Assembly: GCA_018873245.2 (NCBI GenBank) | Contig: JAEMBT020000008.1 | Location: 12,443,172 to 12,507,171, forward strand | Length of the DNA stretch: 64,000 nt | Direction of reading: 5' to 3' | DNA from: Archegozetes longisetosus | Taxonomy: Eukaryota; Arthropoda; Arachnida; Sarcoptiformes; Trhypochthoniidae | In this document: positions 47,971 through 60,057 of the stretch, piece by piece | Layout: each line of letters starts with the position of its first letter | How positions within the stretch are numbered: the first letter of the stretch is position 1 | Program-made: the position numbers and the translations under genes | Notes under the pieces: model-generated | The model's database searches: none | What the model was told of the DNA's origin: nothing | Seen by the model: the letters and a program-made list of their open reading frames with translations, nothing else

Positions 47971-47974
47971 AATA

Positions 47975-48275
47975 TTATGGATAGGACTTATCGACAGATG
48001 GTGTCATAGCTCTTACAGTAAAATAGCGCCTTCTATTAGAAAATTATTTCACTGACCTGTTAATATCTAATTGCAATTGATATCTTGATGACTTGACTAA
48101 ATGGCTCCCCGGGTCTTCTGACTTGACTAGTCCTGATTATATTCTTCGGAGCTATTTGAAAGAAAAAGTTTATATTTCAAACCTACTAAACTTGGAAGAA
48201 TTTAAAATCAATATTAAAAATGAAATTGAAAGAATAACTCCTGAAATTCTAATAAATACATCTAATAAGTAAGGC
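47975..48275 (+). pseudogene. Decayed mariner-like transposase (catalytic C-terminal part)
   Basis: Forward strand reads DLSTDGVIALTV (in the place of the family's QDGA.AHTA), LLLENYFTDLLIS, then LDDLTKWLPGSSDLTSPDY and ILRSYLKEKVY, LEEFKINIKNEIERITPEIL. The last block matches the PRSPDLTPxDFFLWGYLK region around the last catalytic acid of Tc1/mariner DDE transposases. Stops are present. It may be the missing half of the same family as the fragment at 42890-43470, though about 4.5 kb and a gene lie between. Confidence 0.65.
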
Positions 48276-48645
48276 ATGAAAGTTGTGGAATTTCTTTTTT
48301 TAAATAAATTTTAAATGATGGGAGATTTTAGATGTGAATTTAATAAGATGAAACAAATGTAATAAGAGTTATTCAATGTTCCCATATATCCCATTTTTCA
48401 CTGTTAGTCCCGTTTTCCCATTAATCTCCAAATTTAGATATAATTCTTAGAAAAGGTTTGAGCTTTTGAGGATTAACACTTATTTAATACCAAATAAACA
48501 TGTTATCAATACTTTTAAGCACAAAACTAGTTTTTACTGGTTTTAAGAATGTAGTATTTATTATAAATACATCGCTTTTTACACTTTTAAGTTCAACTTT
48601 ATTTAAGTATTGTTTAATCTGCTTTAAAATGGGTAAAATACGACA
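48276..48645. other. Spacer, nothing recognised
   Basis: AT-rich, no recognised feature. Confidence 0.4.
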
Positions 48646-48647
48646 AA

Positions 48648-49010
48648 AACTCTCCACTTAATCAATTTAAGAACGAATATCATGCTGATTTGGCGAAATG
48701 CTTATTGGAGTGTAATATTCCATTAGTGAAAATTGATGATACTTTTTTAAAAGAATTTTAAATAAATATACAAAACGCGGCACTACATGTTCGCGAACAT
48801 TAAGAAATTATGTTCCATACATTTACGATTTAAAAATTGAGAAAATAAGAAAAATGCTTATGCACTATCCTGTTTATTTGATTGTGGATGAGGCTACCGA
48901 TATGTAAAGATACGTATTTAATATCATGGTGTGATCGCTAAACGGGAATACTTCTAAATTAATGCTTATATAAACAAAATTCTCGATAAAACTGATAATT
49001 CAACAGTTTA
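48648..49010 (+). pseudogene. Decayed hAT-like transposase fragment
   Basis: Forward strand reads NEYHADLAKCLLECNIPLVK, then IDDTFLKEF, NKYTKRGTTCSRTLRNYVPY, EKIRKMLMHYPVYLIVDEAT and RYVFNIMV. The order 'involved-in-DNA-binding, then IPL-K, F..KYT, tl...yvp, I.VDE.TD' is that of hAT-type transposases related to CGGBP1/DUF4371 families, with the DE.TD acidic site. Two or more stops and frame changes show it is dead. Confidence 0.6.
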
Positions 49011-49129
49011 ACAAGGATAATAATCAATCCTAATAGTACTCGATGTGGGTGTCTAACCATGTATTACATGCCCATACTGTATTCATAAATTACGTAAAAG
49101 ATTAATTTTTTAATAAATTCAAAAAATAT

Positions 49130-50180
49130 GCTCACCTCTAGGTAGCCCCTACAGAGAGCGCAAGTGATATATCATTGAATTCAGGATATCGAGCTGAGCA
49201 TTTTGATACCTCACTTGATCAATTATCACAAGTAGTTCTCGAGATATCCATCTTTGTTTGGTTCAGTACCTCGTAACGTATAAGCCTGGATTTCTCGTGT
49301 CGTAACCCAAACAAGTCTGACAAACTAAGGGAGAATAGGTTAGGTCGCGAAGCGACATAACTAATTATACTTTAGTCAAATCAAGTTTGGTTTGGGTTAC
49401 AACTTGATAAAGCCAGGAGCTGCATACTGGAAACTTTGCAAAATTAGCAATATTGCAAAAATGTACAGTAAGAACGAATGGTTTGCATTCAATTATTTGC
49501 AATCGTTCGAGAATGTGGCCTCAGGTTTATCCATTTTCGAGGGGGCTAGGTCTGGGTGGCCAGAAGTGGTCTGGTTAGGGTTAGAAGTGGTCAAGTGCGA
49601 TATCTAAATATTCACCTGAGCGAACTGGGAATATTGGTATGGGTTGATGGGTAAATCGGGAGGTGGATTAGGTGGGGATAGGGTCTGGGTGGACTGATTT
49701 TTAGAACGTAGTTTATCAACGAAATATAGAATGTAGTATATCGTTAGACTCCTCACATCGGATACTATTAGGGTCGATCATCAATAGTAACCACCCGACT
49801 CAACAACCTTAGTCTATCGATACCCCACTTGGGATCCTAAGGCATAGCTACAAAATGCTTATAGATAGACCCTAGGTTAGGTTAGGTTATGGTTCCAAGT
49901 TGAGTACTAATGGACTGAAGCTATTAAACGAAGTTCGCGTATCAAATATGATGAGCCCAGGTCCAGCCCTTAAAGACTTAGATTCAACTTTTCGTAGCTA
50001 CACCTTAGAACCCCAAGTTGGGTATCGATAGACTAAGGTTGTTGAGTAGAGTTAGCATTCCAAATATGGCATACCTGAGTCCCGTCTTTAGATACATAAG
50101 CCCAACTTTTCGTAATTAGGTTCTAGGGACCCAGTAGGGTTTCGATGAACTCAGGTTGTCAAGACGAGTATATATATATA
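49130..50180. repeat. Block of diverged inverted and direct repeats
   Basis: A GC-richer block. GTAACCCAAAC (49304) is inverted at 49392-49402. Around 49800, CAACAACCTTAGTCTATCGA plus TACCCCACTTGGG is inverted near 50005-50045 (CCCAAGTTGGGTATCGATAG...AAGGTTGTTGAG), and a further diverged direct copy follows at about 50125-50160. It contains two short TTAGG-like runs (49334, 49875). The single 71-codon open frame at 49392-49607 lies across repeat sequence and is not convincing. Likely a decayed non-autonomous element or a nest of them. Confidence 0.55.
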
Positions 50181-52927
50181 GGTGGTTCCGTCCTAGGACC
50201 TCCCATGTGGGCGGAGCACGATAAGTAAAACCTAACCGTAAAATTTATAAGTAAACCCAATAACTATGACCAGCGGCGTTTGACAAAATATGCTCCTCTT
50301 ATGTCTGTAGAAGTTGAGAGATCTCTTCTTTCTTCATTATAAGGTTTTGGCCGATGACAGAAAAATTACTTTTACCTAATTCTATATCAAAAAGTCGGGT
50401 TGAACACGATCGAGTATACTTTACTTTCTAAAGTAATTTTTTTACACTTATATAACTTGTACGTTTTATTTTAATATAGATAATAGACTTCGAATAAATG
50501 AGAACTATTATTTAATAAGTATTATGTTATGACTTTGTTACACAAAGTAAGAAATAGTAATAACTAACGATTAACAATTAACGTTTTATGATTTTAAAAT
50601 TACTGTTACACAACTTCTCTGGTCTTTTATAGTTTTTGATTCTCGTAATAAAGTTATTTTATCTGAAAACAAAAAATGTCTGTGTTTTTCTGTGATTTGG
50701 GTAAATAATACTTTACAATTATTTATCAGTCAAGTGAAAAGTAAGATTTTGTACTGTAACCATAAAGATAATTACTAATTACAAATAAAAGTTGTAAAGT
50801 ACACTTTCTATTTTACTACAGATTTACTTTATTATATTCTAAGGTTAATCTCATAAGATGACTAACTAAGCAAGCATAGAAACTATAAGCAATATTTTTT
50901 ATATTTCACAATGTGTAAGGATCAATTATTTTTCATTTTTTTATTTGAATTTTTATTACATTACCTTTTGAGAAAAGTTAAAATATTTTAGGGATAAAAG
51001 TGCTTTACCATATTCAATACCTTTTGTATATTATAACTCGTAAAATAACAGTTTGAGCGTTTTGTTTTGATATTTTGGTTTAGAGCCAAGAAAGCTGCGA
51101 TTTAATTTCAACGATTAAGATTTAAATATTTTAAAAATAATTGTTTAGCGTCTATAAAACTTTGTTTCACTATTCGGTGAATTAGCAATAAAACGAATGT
51201 TTTTCAATATTCATTTTGGTATTCGGCAATCATATTGCAATAATTTTTAGTTAACGATGTTTAAATTTTTTTGTATATAAAAATTGATTTGAGAAGTCAT
51301 TTTACATAAATTAGTTTATATGACCAATTGTAATTTACTTTTTTGTTGCTGTTGCGAATTAAGGAAATCAGGTGTTTTAAAGTTTTTGAGACAATCTCTC
51401 TTAATCCTTTATGTATTTTGTTAGTTTAAGATTCTTTAAAGTGTACAGACATTGGTCATGATTTGCAGATTACTTAATCATAAGAATGACTTAATTGATC
51501 AAATGTTTTTTTGCTCAATCTAGTTACTTAATAGCATTTATAATTCAAAGCTAAATACTTAACCTGAGAAATATGTCCAACATATGTAAAGTTAACGAAC
51601 TTTTCTTTTTAAAAGGTAGTTTTATTTAGAGTTAACTCTTCGTGTTCCCTCTTTAAAAACTGAACTGAAATCAGATTTTTATTTGTATATAAGGTATGAA
51701 AATACAATAAAAGTGTTATCGATCTGAAAGAGATAAGACTTCTGGCAACTCTAAATATTTTAATCCGTCGCTTCCATCCCTATAAGGTTAATACTTAAAA
51801 CTTTTCACCTGTTTACTCCAAATAAGTTAGAGAGCTTAGAGTAAACTGCAAAGTACAAAATAAATTAGACTTGTAAAACTCATTACCTATACACATACAA
51901 TTCTCAAAATGTTAAATGATGTGTTGAAAAATGCATGACCTATTCGGAAATAGTTGTTCTATAAAAGTAAACAAATAAAAACTATGAATAGATATAGAGT
52001 CTAAAGTAACTCATTTAAAATGTCTATATTCAACTTTATTCCCATAAGGAATTAGAATAAAATACATCGAATATAAAATAAATTGAATATAATACAAATT
52101 ATATATTTTAAAGTATAACATATATAAGCTTTGTAAAGGAAGTATTAAAAAGTTGAGCTTAAATCAGGTTTACAAAAGTGATTGACCTAGCAATCAATAT
52201 GAATATATATATATATAGTAATAATTCCTCAGTCGAAATAAACTCATTCGAAAATGAAGTGATTTGCTTATGACAGACCAAATAAGAAAACCATTAAAGG
52301 TTACAATTAAGATAAACAAAGATTTAGTAGTTTTGTTTGAAATGAATTGTTGATGACAATTAGAAAATCTGGGGATTGAGTGCTTATATCTACAATATCA
52401 AGCGGGGTCAAGAATAAATTTTCTGAGGCTGAGTTTTCGTTACTGAATAAACATGCTACGATACATTTTATCTATTAAATGAATATTCAAACTACTAAGT
52501 TCTTTTCATTATATTTCATCAAAGATTAGATCTTTTAATAGTCGAGTTCTAATTTATTTTCAAACTTGATGAATGAATCAAACTTGTAAAGTGTACGGTG
52601 TATATAATAGTTTTTCACAGATGAGTATACAGCATACAATTAAAAATGCTATATTTCTTGATCCATCGTACTTTACTTTCCTGATGAAATTGAATATGAA
52701 TGAAAACACTGACACAAATTCTAATCTCCAATATTTTACCATTTTAATGAATTTTTCTATCAATACTTAGCAAGTCGTTAGTTCAATCGAAGACTAAATC
52801 TTTCAAATTATAATATCATTAATAAAAAATATTAATTTCTAAATTTAATTTCTATTCATGTAATTAATTTGAAGTTTAACTTACAAAATACGTTTTAAAA
52901 TCAATATTTGATTTTGAAATTATAGCT
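50181..52927. other. Intergenic, nothing recognised
   Basis: About 2.7 kb of strongly AT-rich sequence, including a short (AT)n run near 52205. A 65-codon plus-strand frame (52573-52770) and its antisense partner show no family signal. The 3' end of the ABCG gene must lie within the last few hundred bases. Confidence 0.5.
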
Positions 52928-55900
52928 TTATATAACACCAGGTATGCAAGCATTCGATGATTCCAATGCTCTCACAGCTCTATCACGCACTTCTTTATCT
53001 TTTTTGCGTTCAGAAAAATCATTAGCTTTCAGTACAAGTGTAATAAGTGCTAAACTTTTGAGAAATATGGATTGATATATCAAAATTCTAGCGTTTCTAT
53101 AGAAATCACTGTTTTCTAGTTTGAAGATGTACATGACTGCCGAAAATTCAGTATCAGAACAACGGTCAAAACCATAAATCAAAACTAAAAGACTCTCAAA
53201 TGCGAGCTTAAAAATAGACATGTTACTGAACCATTGAAGTGCATAATGAAGTTCTTTGATCGGTAAAACGAAATTGCATAATACGAACATGAATACAGAC
53301 ACTTCTACTGATAGAAAGGCTGCGATTTTTGCGTTTTCGTTGAAAATTATTCCGAATATATGTCCATAACTTTGGACACAGAAAATACCAAGTGTTAAGA
53401 AGTATAGATAACCAATGAATATAGTGTTTCCCTCGTATATGTCACTGAAGTAAGCATAGAATATGATTGTGATAAGTAATGGCACAAATTCGACGATAGC
53501 TTTAGCCCAATAGTAAGATCCTGTGCTATACCATCCTTGAGAAAAATAAAATTTTGCTCAGATTTATTTGTAAGAATAGAAAGAAATTTAAAATATTAAC
53601 TTTGGTTCAATTTCATGAACTTTAGCTTAAAGCTGGGATGTTATTAATAAATACATACCATTTCTTTGTTCAACCAAAAATACTTTCACATCCGGAATAA
53701 AAGTCATAGTTGTGGTCATAATTTGTACGAAGAAAATAAAACATGGGATGAAACAGTTATACGTTATGTTCTGAGATATAAGAGACTCTTCATGTAATTT
53801 CTCAACTGTTTTGTTGCACGTGTTTTCAAAATCATCTTCAAAACTGATACAACCGCTTGGCTTTGCCATATCTTGATTAAAGAGAAGTTTCAGAGTATAT
53901 CCCATAAATGTGATGAAAATCAACTGCAATAATAATAGTTTCCAATATCTGATAGTATAAGTTGTAGTTCGTAACAATAAGTTCCAGAAATCCATAATTT
54001 TGAATCTTTGGCTTCTGATTCGTATTCCATCGGCAAATAGTTTTGTTTCATCAGAACAACGCATAAGTATTGTCTCATTTTCTTCTGAAGTCTTGTTTGA
54101 TAATTGGATAACATGTTTATCTTCTATTCCATTGCAGGCGTACTTAAGTAAAACCTCAATAGGAAACTGATTCAAACTGCAATTTATTTCACATTGATTT
54201 AAATGTGATTTTAGCGATTGTGGTGGACCTGAATATATGCAAAGTCCACCTTTTGCTAAGACATATAACTTGTCGAACATCATAAGTAAGTCTTTGTTTG
54301 GCTGATGTATACTTGTTATAACAGTTATGTTATGATTTCGTGACAAACACTTTAAGCATTTAATGACCTGAAAATTTATTCGACATGAATATATCTGAAT
54401 ATTCTAACTACTCAAGATACTTACCACTTCTGCAGCATTGCTGTCGAGACCACTGGTTGGTTCATCGATACACATAAGATTGGGTTTGATTTGTGAAGTC
54501 ATTTCCATAGCCAAGACCAGTCGTTTCTGTTCTCCCCCACTACAATTCTCAACACAAGTGTCCCCGATATCACTGATCAATAATTCGTCCATTAATTCTT
54601 TAACGATATTCTCGTGATCTACTTTGTTGTCACTGTTTTTGAGTTTGGATGCATAAATCAAAGCCTGTTTTGCTGTGAGTCCACAAATTAAATGTTCGGT
54701 TACGTCTTGGTTTATAAAACAGGTACGAATCCTCTTAAATCTACTCAAATAGATCTGTGTTTCATCACTGAGAAAGTCTTGATATCTTCCATTAATACAT
54801 CTCAATAATGATGTCTTTCCTGCACCTGAAGGTCCCATAAGTGCATTAAGAGATCCAAATTCGACGCATCCACTCAATTGTCTCAGAATTATCTTTTCTT
54901 TCCTGAATATCTTTTTAGGGATTTTGAAAGTCAGATCAACCCATGCAACACTAATCATATGGTTTTCTACTTTTCCAGATATAATTTCAGTAAATGTTGT
55001 CTCTCTATTTTCTCCTCTTTTAGTCTGAATATTAATTACAGAATTTTTTTTCAGATCACAAACTTCTAAATCTTGTTTCTGATTCCTTCGGGACAAAATA
55101 TTCTGAATACAATTAGGCTTTGCTTTCTTCAGAAGAGTATTGCTTCTCAAATAAAGTACAGTAAAAGTCATTGTACTTAAAGTGAAGAAATAAACTATTA
55201 AATATTTGATATAATCATGGAAAAGGTCATCATTCAAATCAAACTTGAAAAGTACAATCGATAACTGATCAGAAGAACAACGACCCAACCCATAGAAGAT
55301 TATGAGACCAGAATTGAAGACATATTTAACATACGATAGGTTACTGATCAATTGGAGAATTTGAGGCATTTCCTTAATGGGTATAAGAAGATTGCAATAT
55401 ATAAAAAAACATGTAAATAATCCTATTGCAACTTCAATGGCTATTAATTCATATTTAGCTAAAACAATTCCTACGAAAAAACCCAATCCTTGTGTGCAAA
55501 GCATACCAATTGTTATTACGAGCATGTACCACAAAAGTCTTTCTTTTTCATAGTATTGTCCGCTTGAGACAAAATTGAGAAATGCGAAACTTATTGAATA
55601 TATAATTGTTGGCAAAAGTTCGACAATAGTTTTGGTTATATAGAACACTCCTGTACTGTACCATCCTATCAAACAATAAATTTAGATATTTTTATTTTAA
55701 TTAAAATAATCTTTATAGAAATAACTTATAGAAAACTAAAGTATTAGAAAATTTCTAATTCATTCTATTCCTATCTATGCTTTGTATCAATTAGAAAGTT
55801 GATTTTTATCTAATTTCAGTTTAACATTCTCTATGAATGAAAATATTCGGGAATAAATCATTAATTTATGACTCACTATTTCGGTGTTCATTTAAGAAAA

Positions 55901-57183
55901 CTTTAACTTCAGATGGAAATGTCATTGTCGTAGTTATCAAACGAATGAACATCACAAAAACCGAAGTGCAGAAATGAAATTTTGTATTTTGATCCAGAAG
56001 TGAGTCGTCTTCAAGTTGTATTTCACAACTTGTATTTGGATTCAACAGAAAACTATAACAACCATCAGGTATACCAATATCTGAATTGAAGACTCGTGTT
56101 ATAATCAATGGGTACAATGTGTAAACTAACATTTGTGTCACTATTGTCTTCCATTGAGAGATATAGGTTTGAGTCATTGTTCTCATCAATAGATACCATA
56201 AATCTATTAGTTTGAAGGTTTTGCTTCTAATTGCAATTCCTTCAGGAGACAGTTTGGTTTCTTTTAGACATTCAATGAAAATATTCTGATTATCTTCTGA
56301 TGTCTTTTCTGCTAATTGTATCACTTTGTCATCACTCACACCATTTGTCGCTGTTTTGAGTAACACTTCGATTGGAAACTGATATTCGTTACAAATTATC
56401 TGACATTCATTCAGATGAGATTTTAGGAGTTGAGGAGAACCAGAATAAACACAAAGACCTCCTTTTGCTAACACATACAACTTGTCGAACATGTTCAGTA
56501 TATCAGAGTTTGGCTGATGTATACTTGTTATGATCGCTATGTTATGCTTTGTCGACAAAATTTTCAGACAATCCATAACCTGAATGCAAAAATATTAAAT
56601 GACTAAAATTGATTTTAAAGATAAAAATAAATACATTTTGTGCAGCATTACTGTCAAGACCAGTGGTTGGCTCATCGATGCACAACAAGTTAGGTTTAAT
56701 GTATTGAGTCATCTCGAGAGCAATTGATAACCTTTTCTGTTCACCTCCACTGCAATGTTCAATCCTATTATTAGCAATATCTTCCATCATCAACTCCGAT
56801 AACAGATTCATAACATTACTTTCATGATCAATATTCAACTTTTGTTCACTGTTTTTCAACTTTGAAGCATATATCAAATTTTGTTTTGCAGTTAAACCCA
56901 TAATCAAATATTCCTTTTCATATTGGCCGATAAAACATGAACGAATTTTTTGTCGAGAATTCAAATAAATTTTCGAGTCTTCTGTTAGACCTGACTTTTG
57001 TCTGCCATTTATGCACTTCAATAATATTGTCTTTCCAGCACCTGATGGACCCATTAATGCATTAATTGTTCCAAAACTTACAGCTCCATAAACTTTATTC
57101 AAAATTGTTTTCTCTTCTCTGATCCAAAAAGGCCTGACCTTAAATGTGAGGTCAATCCAGGCCACAGCTATTTCTTTATCCAT
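52928..57183 (-). CDS. Full-size ABCG transporter (NBD-TMD-NBD-TMD fusion)
   Basis: ABCG-family ATPase; members move lipids, pigments precursors or xenobiotics. Five exons on the minus strand, all in phase: 57183-56635, 56579-55877, 55665-54425, 54367-53659, 53535-52928; 1269 residues. First half: Walker A GPSGAGKT (45-52), signature CSGGEQKR (144-151), Walker B CIDEPTTGLDSN, H-loop SIHQP (H204), then TMD1. Second half: GPSGAGKT (695-702), CSGGEQKR (792-799), CIDEPTSGLDSN, H852, then TMD2 to the end. Exon 3 runs without a stop from TMD1 (starting at the WYSTG junction) through a ~64-residue charged linker (about 590-653) into NBD2. The introns after the Walker B and before WYSTG occur at the same places in both halves, so the halves are tandem duplicates. 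Reverse-order topology is as in white/scarlet, but animal ABCGs are half-size. Two half-transporter genes is the alternative; it would need an unseen stop or splice and a promoter inside exon 3. Confidence 0.85.
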
Positions 57184-59080
57184 TATTGTAGCCAAGACTC
57201 GAAATAGTTTCAGCTTTTATACAAAAGATTAAAGTTTTTAAGGAGTTGATCAAATTTTATTAAATAATATTATTACACTTTAATAATGTAATAATTATAA
57301 TAATATTACCGTGCTAAATGTTTTTCACTAAAACGACTATTAGTTTGTAAAATAATTTCTCTAATTAAGGCAACCAAAGTCAAATTCTATTAGAAGTCAC
57401 TAAATTTTCTATGAAAAATCTTTCACTCTTTAACTTGAAGTTGCTGTAAAAGTTGTACTGAAACACTTAAACATAAATTGATGTATAATTTGAAGGCTGA
57501 AAATACTGACTGACCTTAATTATGCGTAAGTTAAATCGCGTTTGCATTATAAGAGTAGTTCTAACGTTACTTCGATTTCAAGTTTTTATCTAACTTTATT
57601 TGCAGAAATTGAATTAATTACTTTCACTTGGCTTTATTTTTCTTAAAATTAATTTGATTTAACTGAATATAGTTAAACTTAAGAGTTTCAAACTATTTCT
57701 ACCAAATAAGCCTTTTGGCAATTTAGTAAATTCATACCTTATTAGTCATTTACTTAACCAAAATTCTGCTTAAAAGTGACAATTCATGATTTTAAAAGTC
57801 AAATCATCACTAGTTTTGAGGAAAGTGTAGTCGTTTATGCTTACATTGAATCAGTTTTTCATTTAGAAAAATATTTTTAACTTTCGAGTAATCTGAATGT
57901 ATGTGTTTTAGTCAAAGAACCTTGAAAAGATCGCAGTTTGCATTGAATGATATTCCCAAAAGGGTCAGTTAACGATTGATATCTTAAAAATGAATACATC
58001 TCACCTGAAAATTACAAATTATAATACTTTTCAATTTTTGTTTTCATTCTTCAGTATATGGCTTCAAATGAAATATTCATTATTTAATTAAGAAAACATA
58101 AGTTATAGATAAGTTTTATTAGTCATATTATAGCACTCAAATTCTTCGACTATCGGCGTGAGTACAAATTGACGCTTTTCATTATGAATAGTTGTCCAAA
58201 ATCAAATATGAAAGTGATCAACTTATTCTGATGTCATTTATTGCATTTTTGTTATTTAATTTGATATAAATATCCATTTGATTTGTACTACTTTAAACCT
58301 ATCAGTAAATAATAAGTATTTCAACTATCTATTTATCGTAAGTATCCACTCATGCAAACTATCAAATGGGTGCATATACATGCATTTCTTATTACTCATC
58401 TCTCGAAGATTTTCAATTTTATATACAGAAAACTTTTCATATCTTGACTAACATGAGGGTGTTCATTTTCCATAGTATCTTGAAGACCTCAAAAGATTTT
58501 AGGATGACAAAACTTATACCATCTATGAAAGAGAATGATAGAGAGTATGAAATGTGCCTGAAAAAGAGGTTTTCATCTCAAAATAGTGTTTATTGAGCTG
58601 ATATTATTTTTAGATTTTAAACAGGTCAGCATTATTAATAAGTTTAATGAATTATTATATGTTTTCAGTCTGAGTTATGTAGTGGCAGATATACAATGAT
58701 AAGAGTAGTGAGCGAAATGTAACACTAAACTTCATCAGATTTATCAGAATTCCTGTATTTGTTATATTTTACTTCGATTACCGGAATAATAGATCAGACA
58801 ATATTTTCATTTATTCAAACTTTTAATGGTTGTATTGTTTAAAAGTTAAAATGGTAGCATTTCAGGTTTAGTTAAGTTGGGTATGGCGAATGGTTCGGAT
58901 AGAACACTAGGTATAGGAGCACACTATTGTGGTACTGCTGTACAGTAATACTCCTATCATGCTGAATCAAAAGTCGAAGTATAGCTTTTATTCATAGATT
59001 TAAACAGAAGCTGACAAACAAAACTTCTTTTCGCATGAAGTCTTATAATTATCAAAGTTTGTTCTGATAACAAATCATTG
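57184..59080. other. Intergenic upstream of the ABCG gene
   Basis: AT-rich. Should hold the ABCG promoter next to 57184; no clear core motif seen. A 76-codon plus-strand frame at 58366-58596 has no recognisable content. A small imperfect hairpin (ATAGGAG...CTCCTAT) lies near 58915-58960. Confidence 0.45.
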
Positions 59081-59082
59081 TA

Positions 59083-59347
59083 CAGGGCTATTTTTAAGTA
59101 ACTGGACAGGTGCTCCTCCTACTATTAATCAATTAGTCAATGATTGGTTAATAGTATTGATGTTTTATATATATTTTGTACAGGGTGTACATTTTGACTA
59201 ATAAGATAAATATAAATCTTTTGTTTTGGTAAATTGAGGATTAAACAAAGAATTAAAAGATCACCCTGTACTCAATAAATATATATAAGGAATGAGTTCA
59301 GACAATCATATCGTTCTCGTATGTCCAGGTATATAAAAATAGCCCTG
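59083..59347. mobile_element. 265-bp MITE flanked by TA (Tc1/mariner type)
   Basis: Ends CAGGGCTATTTTTA (left) and its inverse TAAAAATAGCCCTG (right, with one or two mismatches next to it), flanked on both sides by TA (59081-59082 and 59348-59349). A second inverted pair, GTACAGGGTG and CACCCTGTAC, lies inside at about 59178 and 59264. TA duplication with CAGGG ends is typical of Tc1/mariner MITEs. A core resembling TATTAATCAATTGGTTAATA also occurs near 21400-21418, so related copies exist in the window. Confidence 0.75.
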
Positions 59348-59349
59348 TA

Positions 59350-60057
59350 TATGATTTTCATCAATGCACGTGAAAACTTGATAATCGTTGATAGCAACAA
59401 GAAAGGGTAGCTGCTGTAAATCTCATTGTGATGAGTAAGTATTTGTTGCCAACTTTGATTTTTAATCTGTTTTCATCACTGTACTGAGTATTCTATAAGT
59501 TTGTTAATATCTGATCCGATGGAAAGCATACTATCACAACGCATCAATTCTGGTAACTATCGACGATTAAGTCTTAGAGTATGTGAAAGCTATTAATAGA
59601 ATAGTTTGTGTTAATTGCAATACTACAGATCAGAACTTCGTTTAAATATTTTTCTTTTCGATCTAAGAATATATTTTTTAACTTTATAACTGGAAGATAA
59701 GCTGCGAATATTTGTGAACCCTTTAATCTAAGAGTAATATTTTTTGATGATTTTGATTAATTGGCGACCATTTAGTTTATTTGAAAAGTAATGCAAAATA
59801 TCTTTTCTTCGATTTTATTTTAGGAATTCATTTCGTGTTTTCCATTAAGGAGTAAATATTAATCTTATTCATTGAAGTCTACTGAAAACTAGTTTTTCTT
59901 TAGAGCTTCATTAAGGGCTAATGAGATAAAGAAAGTGTACAAACATCTTGATTATATTTTTAAAGCATGTTGGTTAATGTGAATTTTAGAAAAAAAATCC
60001 CATCCAAATCAATTTGTTGTAGATTTAGAAAATTACATATAATTTATTATTTAATAT
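59350..60057. other. Intergenic, nothing recognised
   Basis: AT-rich spacer before the GC-rich island; no gene seen. Confidence 0.45.

Noticed and set aside
52928-57183. Two separate half-size ABCG genes
   Set aside because: There is no stop codon between TMD1 and the second ATPase domain and every exon joins in phase; kept only as the alternative to test.
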